From Thermoplasmatales archaeon ex4484_36 (GTDB lineage Archaea > Thermoplasmatota > Penumbrarchaeia > Penumbrarchaeales > EX4484-36): a DNA stretch of 8,171 nt. Made by a program: the position numbers and the translations under genes. The stretch is from positions 1 to 8,171 of the forward strand of contig NJDV01000097.1 in assembly GCA_002254765.1 (NCBI GenBank), written 5' to 3'. This document shows positions 6,621 through 8,171 of the stretch, in pieces (position 1 is the stretch's first letter; every line of letters starts with the position of its first letter). The notes below the pieces were generated by a model. It made no database searches, was not told the origin of the DNA, and saw only the letters and a program-made list of their open reading frames with translations.

Positions 6621-7259
6621 ATGGAAGAAGACGAATACGATCTGACAAAGAGGTTGAAAGAGGCGGAGTGGATAGATCTGGGTGGAAGCGAGGTGGTTGA
6701 GAGGACCGGGGACGAGAAGAGGGTAGAGATAGAGGAGATGCCCGTTAAGGTGATAGAGCTAGATAGCGTCACGGAGACCGTGGGTTACGAAGGTGATGAA
6801 GAGTTCGAACCCAAGAAACCTAAGAGGATTAAAAAGGTGGAGGTTGACCCCTGGGTAGACTACAAAAGGAACTTTTCCGAATACAGATTCTTCTGTACCA
6901 AATGTCTGAGCACAGGAGTCTGCCAGAGGTGCGGAGGAAGAGGCAGGGTGAAACTCATCCTGAAGTGCCCGGACTGCGGCGGAAGCGGGAAGTGTTCCCA
7001 CTGCAACGAGGAGTACAAGATAGAGTGCCCCTCCTGTGGCGCGGAGATGTCCAGGTTCGCAGATACCTGTTACAGCTGCGGGAGGACCAACTACTGCCCC
7101 GTCTGTAACGCCAGACTCCCCTTCGCTGCCACGAGATGCCCCTCCTGCGGGATGACATTTCGCTGCAGGGTCTGCGGCTCCTCTATCGCCCCCGGGATGC
7201 ATACCCACTGCCCCCACTGCGGACAGAAGTTCACACCCGTGAGGAAAAGGTTAAAATAG
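6621..7259 (+). CDS. Multi-zinc-ribbon protein with ten CxxC knuckles and an acidic N-terminus
   Basis: From ATG 6621 the protein has 212 residues. An ATG at 6609 in the same frame adds four, but 6621 sits exactly 30 nt from the start of the TATA box, as in a leaderless archaeal mRNA. Residues 1-85 are charged and acidic with no recognisable fold. Residues 92-200 hold 20 Cys in ten CxxC pairs (first Cys at 92, 101, 116, 125, 136, 150, 159, 173, 182, 197), enough for five zinc sites. The first four knuckles include CxxCGGxG patterns (CQRCGGRGRV, CPDCGGSGKC) as in the DnaJ central domain. The last six repeat as CxxC-x10/11-CxxC spaced by 5, that is, three rubredoxin-like ribbons. The tail is basic (VRKRLK). 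Nucleic-acid or protein binding is likely, and the adjacent lsm gene hints at RNA metabolism. I do not recognise a named family. Confidence 0.85.
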   Translation: MEEDEYDLTKRLKEAEWIDLGGSEVVERTGDEKRVEIEEMPVKVIELDSVTETVGYEGDEEFEPKKPKRIKKVEVDPWVDYKRNFSEYRFFCTKCLSTGVCQRCGGRGRVKLILKCPDCGGSGKCSHCNEEYKIECPSCGAEMSRFADTCYSCGRTNYCPVCNARLPFAATRCPSCGMTFRCRVCGSSIAPGMHTHCPHCGQKFTPVRKRLK

Positions 7260-7301
7260 CCTTCCCAAATTGCCCACAGAAAATCGGCTGGTGGTGGAAA
7301 A

Positions 7302-7580
7302 GTGGTACTCCCCATGAACATGCTTCAGAAATCGCTGGAGAAGAAGGTGACAGTGGTGCTCAAGGATTCCAGGATCCTGGAAGGGGTTCTGAAGGGCTTT
7401 GATGAATATATGAACATGGTACTGCAGGATGCTAAAGAGATGAAGGGCGATGAAGAAAGAGGAAGAAGAGGATTAACCGTGCCCGAGTGGGGTAGCTTGG
7501 ATATCCTGAAAGCCTGCGGAGTTTTCGACCCGGGTTCGAATCCCGGCTCGGGCACTCATTATTGTTCAATTGACTTCTAA
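7302..7580 (+). CDS. Sm-like (Lsm) archaeal protein, C-terminus disrupted by the tRNA gene
   Basis: The N-terminal 55 residues match archaeal Lsm: VLPMNMLQKSLEKKVTVVLK, then RILEGVLKGFDEYMNMVLQDA, which is the full Sm1 motif. Lsm proteins form ring-shaped oligomers that bind U-rich RNA. After about EERGRRGLTV, where family members read 'RRLGTVVLRG' to open Sm2, the frame enters the tRNA-Arg gene: the G of the GTG codon at 7479-7481 is tRNA base 1. The remaining 32 residues, to the TAA at 7580, are only translated tRNA and spacer. The missing Sm2 supplies half of the RNA site and the subunit interface, so this copy is probably non-functional or partial. The GTG at 7302 gives the family-like 'VLP' N-terminus; ATG 7314 is the alternative. 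The gene follows the zinc-ribbon gene by 42 nt, probably in one transcript. Confidence 0.7.
   Translation: MVLPMNMLQKSLEKKVTVVLKDSRILEGVLKGFDEYMNMVLQDAKEMKGDEERGRRGLTVPEWGSLDILKACGVFDPGSNPGSGTHYCSIDF
7481..7554 (+). tRNA. tRNA-Arg (anticodon GCG)
   Basis: The cloverleaf is complete. Acceptor GCCCGAG (7481-7487) pairs perfectly with CTCGGGC (7547-7553), discriminator A is at 7554, and no CCA is encoded. The D arm is GGGTAGCTTGGATATCCT. The anticodon loop CTGCGGA (7514-7520) has T33 at 7515 and GCG at 7516-7518, reading CGC. T stem CCGGG/CCCGG encloses loop TTCGAAT. The anticodon stem is weak (AAAGC with GTTTT, one G-C pair and one G-T), partly helped by a G26-C44 pair. There is no TATA box at the expected distance upstream, because that DNA is lsm coding sequence. 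Expression may depend on read-through from the lsm transcript. Its 3' end is repeated at 7783-7805. Confidence 0.92.
7540..7562 (+). repeat. Direct repeat copy 1: tRNA-Arg 3' end (candidate att site)
   Basis: This is a 23-bp sequence from the T loop through the tRNA 3' end plus 8 bp beyond it. It is identical to 7783-7805. A tRNA 3' end duplicated just downstream of an intact tRNA is the classic footprint of tyrosine-integrase insertion (attL/attR). The repeat unit is 243 bp. Confidence 0.75.
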
Positions 7581-7590
7581 GCAACGTAAA

Positions 7591-7603
7591 GGGATTCGAA
7601 CCC
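7591..7603 (-). repeat. Inverted copy of a tRNA T arm
   Basis: On the minus strand this is GGGTTCGAATCCC, identical to the T-arm core of the tRNA-Arg at 7532-7544 but in opposite orientation. The following bases do not form a tRNA acceptor end as cleanly as the piece at 7707-7729. It could be a third tRNA 3' remnant or a chance match, since T arms are nearly palindromic. Confidence 0.4.
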
Positions 7604-7609
7604 GAAGGG

Positions 7610-7657
7610 CTTCCGCACTTCCTGAGATTTTCAAGCGACGAAAAGGAAGTGCGGAAG
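7610..7657. repeat. Inverted repeat A: 14-bp perfect arms, 20-nt spacer
   Basis: CTTCCGCACTTCCT (7610-7623) and AGGAAGTGCGGAAG (7644-7657) are perfect reverse complements. The spacer contains AAGCGACG, the reverse complement of CGTCGCTT found in the spacer of inverted repeat C. No T run follows, so a terminator is unlikely. Confidence 0.8.
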
Positions 7658-7660
7658 TAA

Positions 7661-7702
7661 GATGAAACCGTCCTAAACAGCCCTCCTAGAGGAGGTTTCA
7701 TC
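7661..7702. repeat. Inverted repeat B: 9-bp arms with an inner small hairpin
   Basis: GATGAAACC (7661-7669) pairs with GGTTTCATC (7694-7702). Inside is CCTCC-TAGA-GGAGG (7682-7695), a smaller hairpin whose 3' arm overlaps the outer arm by two bases, so the two foldings compete. Confidence 0.65.
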
Positions 7703-7706
7703 GCAA

Positions 7707-7729
7707 TTCGAATCCTGGTACCCGCACCA
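7707..7729 (+). pseudogene. 3'-terminal fragment of a second tRNA, with CCA
   Basis: The order and lengths match a tRNA 3' end exactly: T loop TTCGAAT (7707-7713), T-stem half CCTGG (7714-7718), acceptor half TACCCGC (7719-7725), discriminator A, then CCA (7727-7729). The bases before it (CGCAA) do not pair with CCTGG, so the tRNA identity begins abruptly at the T loop, as in integrase att remnants. The parent tRNA would begin GCGGGTA and is not in this window. It differs from the tRNA-Arg here and, unlike it, encodes CCA. Confidence 0.6.
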
Positions 7730-7771
7730 AATTACTCACGTCGCTTTTACATCGTTCTCGTAATTTGGTGC
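7724..7771. repeat. Inverted repeat C: 12-bp perfect arms, 24-nt spacer
   Basis: GCACCAAATTAC (7724-7735) and GTAATTTGGTGC (7760-7771) are perfect reverse complements. The left arm overlaps the CCA end of the second tRNA fragment. The spacer carries CGTCGCTT (7739-7746), shared in opposite orientation with inverted repeat A. Confidence 0.78.
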
Positions 7772-7782
7772 TTTACATTACT

Positions 7783-7805
7783 ATCCCGGCTCGGGCACTC
7801 ATTAT
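7783..7805 (+). repeat. Direct repeat copy 2: tRNA-Arg 3' end (candidate att site)
   Basis: This is a 23-bp perfect copy of 7540-7562. Upstream of it only the 3' end of the tRNA is present, with no T stem 5' half, D arm or anticodon, so it is a duplicated fragment and not a second tRNA gene. Confidence 0.75.
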
Positions 7806-7940
7806 CAAAGCGGTGAAAGAGTTTTGAGAGAGGAAGGGAGGGGATCTGGCCTTCACCATGCCGATAAATCATATTTATATTTAACCCGCAGAATCCCAAT
7901 AGAAATGTAATGAAAAACCGTCCAAAAGCAACATTCTATA
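7806..7940. other. Gene-less, A/T-rich stretch upstream of the pilin
   Basis: I find no convincing protein gene between the lsm frame (ending 7580) and the pilin (8011). 7555-7805 is the repeat scar described separately. This part contains a purine-rich run (7825-7845) and a TATA-like box at 7871-7882. A 26-codon frame, ATG 7910 to TGA 7990, spans the pilin TATA box and is probably not real. ATGAAA..CCGTCC occurs here (7910-7922) and, slightly altered, in inverted repeat B (7662-7672). Confidence 0.4.
7871..7882 (+). promoter_or_regulatory. Possible upstream TATA element
   Basis: ATATTTATATTT has TATA character and follows an A-rich stretch (GATAAATC). The predicted start is near 7903-7908. 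It could be a second promoter for the pilin gene. There is no strong BRE, so support is weak. Confidence 0.3.
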
Positions 7941-7956
7941 GGAAAGACTTATATAA
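7941..7956 (+). promoter_or_regulatory. BRE/TATA promoter of the pilin gene
   Basis: GGAAAGAC (BRE) is followed by TTATATAA (TATA, 7949-7956). The transcription start is expected near 7977-7980, giving a leader of about 30-35 nt before the ATG at 8011. Confidence 0.65.
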
Positions 7957-7997
7957 CCATCCTATTATTGTAAGGGCCGGTGTCGTTTGAAGGCACC

Positions 7998-8002
7998 GGA
8001 GG
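7998..8002 (+). promoter_or_regulatory. Ribosome binding site of the pilin gene
   Basis: GGAGG lies 8 nt before ATG 8011. It selects this start over the in-frame TTG at 7987. Confidence 0.65.
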
Positions 8003-8010
8003 ACGAAACC

Positions 8011-8171
8011 ATGAAGTGGAAAAGAAATGCGAAAGATGGTGTGAGCCCCGTCATCGCCGTGATTCTAATGGTAGCAATCACGGTAGTGTTGGCGGGTGTA
8101 GTGGTTCTGTGGGTAACAAGGCTGTCAAAGACCGAAGAAGAGGGCCCAGAGATGCTGACACTGGACGTGAA
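8011..8171 (+). CDS. Archaeal type IV pilin-like protein, N-terminal part (runs off the window)
   Basis: Of the 53 visible codons, MKWKRNAKDG is a short basic leader ending in Gly. VSPVIAVILMVAITVVLAGV (11-30) then starts the hydrophobic N-terminal helix typical of the archaeal Pilin_N family (class III signal peptide). Prepilin peptidase (PibD/EppA type) should cut after Gly10, and the helix then packs into a pilus or anchors in the membrane. The acidic stretch TEEEGPEMLTLDV begins the exposed domain, whose identity cannot be seen. The gene has its own promoter and ribosome binding site and lies just beyond the tRNA-associated scar, so it may be on a variable segment. Confidence 0.88.
   Translation, partial: MKWKRNAKDGVSPVIAVILMVAITVVLAGVVVLWVTRLSKTEEEGPEMLTLDV

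Noticed and set aside
6759..7217. 152-codon minus-strand frame
   Set aside because: It is antisense to the regular CxxC array of the zinc-ribbon protein.
7432..7701. 89-codon minus-strand frame with PSGSNP and SRDSNPG motifs
   Set aside because: Such motifs are the usual mistranslation of tRNA T arms. The frame crosses the tRNA and the inverted repeats.
7649..7727. A second complete tRNA closed by GTGCGG/CCGCAC
   Set aside because: No D arm or anticodon arm fits, and the 5' half of the T stem does not pair. Only the 3' end is tRNA-like.
7563..7782. Integron attC sites or a CRISPR array
   Set aside because: The three inverted repeats have unrelated arms and no integron core sequences, and there are no regularly spaced identical repeats.

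Overview
The window looks archaeal, most likely from the Thermoplasmatota or a related euryarchaeal lineage; I hold the phylum only moderately. The evidence is BRE/TATA promoters, apparently leaderless or near-leaderless starts, an Sm-like (Lsm) protein, a tRNA-Arg gene without encoded CCA, an archaeal type IV pilin start and a DUF92 membrane protein.

Region 1 (1-5677, all minus strand) reads as one cell-envelope operon. Transcription runs leftward from a promoter near 5770. First is a secreted 981-residue protein of about seven Ig-like beta-sandwich repeats. Next is a short DUF4129-like cytoplasmic domain whose start overlaps the previous stop by 4 nt. Then comes a two-TM DUF4350 protein carrying thrombospondin-type-3-like calcium loops, and last a MoxR-type AAA+ ATPase cut by the window edge. 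MoxR, DUF4129 and DUF4350 proteins are recurrent partners in envelope/chaperone loci, so the set probably builds or matures an extracellular structure. The junction of the first two genes looks frame-broken: the DUF4129 reading frame stays protein-like for about 17 codons inside the upstream gene, and the expected membrane anchor between them is absent.

Region 2 (5678-6608) holds a 280-bp leader region with two minus-strand promoters and a tandem 8-bp repeat, then a DUF92 membrane protein gene (minus). A shared TATA palindrome around 6591 separates it from a divergent plus-strand gene.

Region 3 (6621-7580, plus strand) encodes a protein with an acidic N-terminus and ten CxxC knuckles, then an lsm gene. 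The lsm gene is normal through its Sm1 motif but runs into a tRNA-Arg(GCG) gene exactly where Sm2 should begin.

Region 4 (7555-7940) has no convincing protein gene but is highly structured. The tRNA-Arg 3' end is repeated directly 243 bp downstream (23 bp identical). Between the copies lie three separate inverted repeats (14, 9 and 12 bp arms) and a 23-nt 3'-terminal piece of a different tRNA, complete with CCA. This looks like a scar, or a nested set of scars, from integrase-mediated insertions, or a very small mobile unit.

Region 5 (7941-8171) is a well-formed promoter, ribosome binding site and start of an archaeal type IV pilin-like gene that leaves the window.
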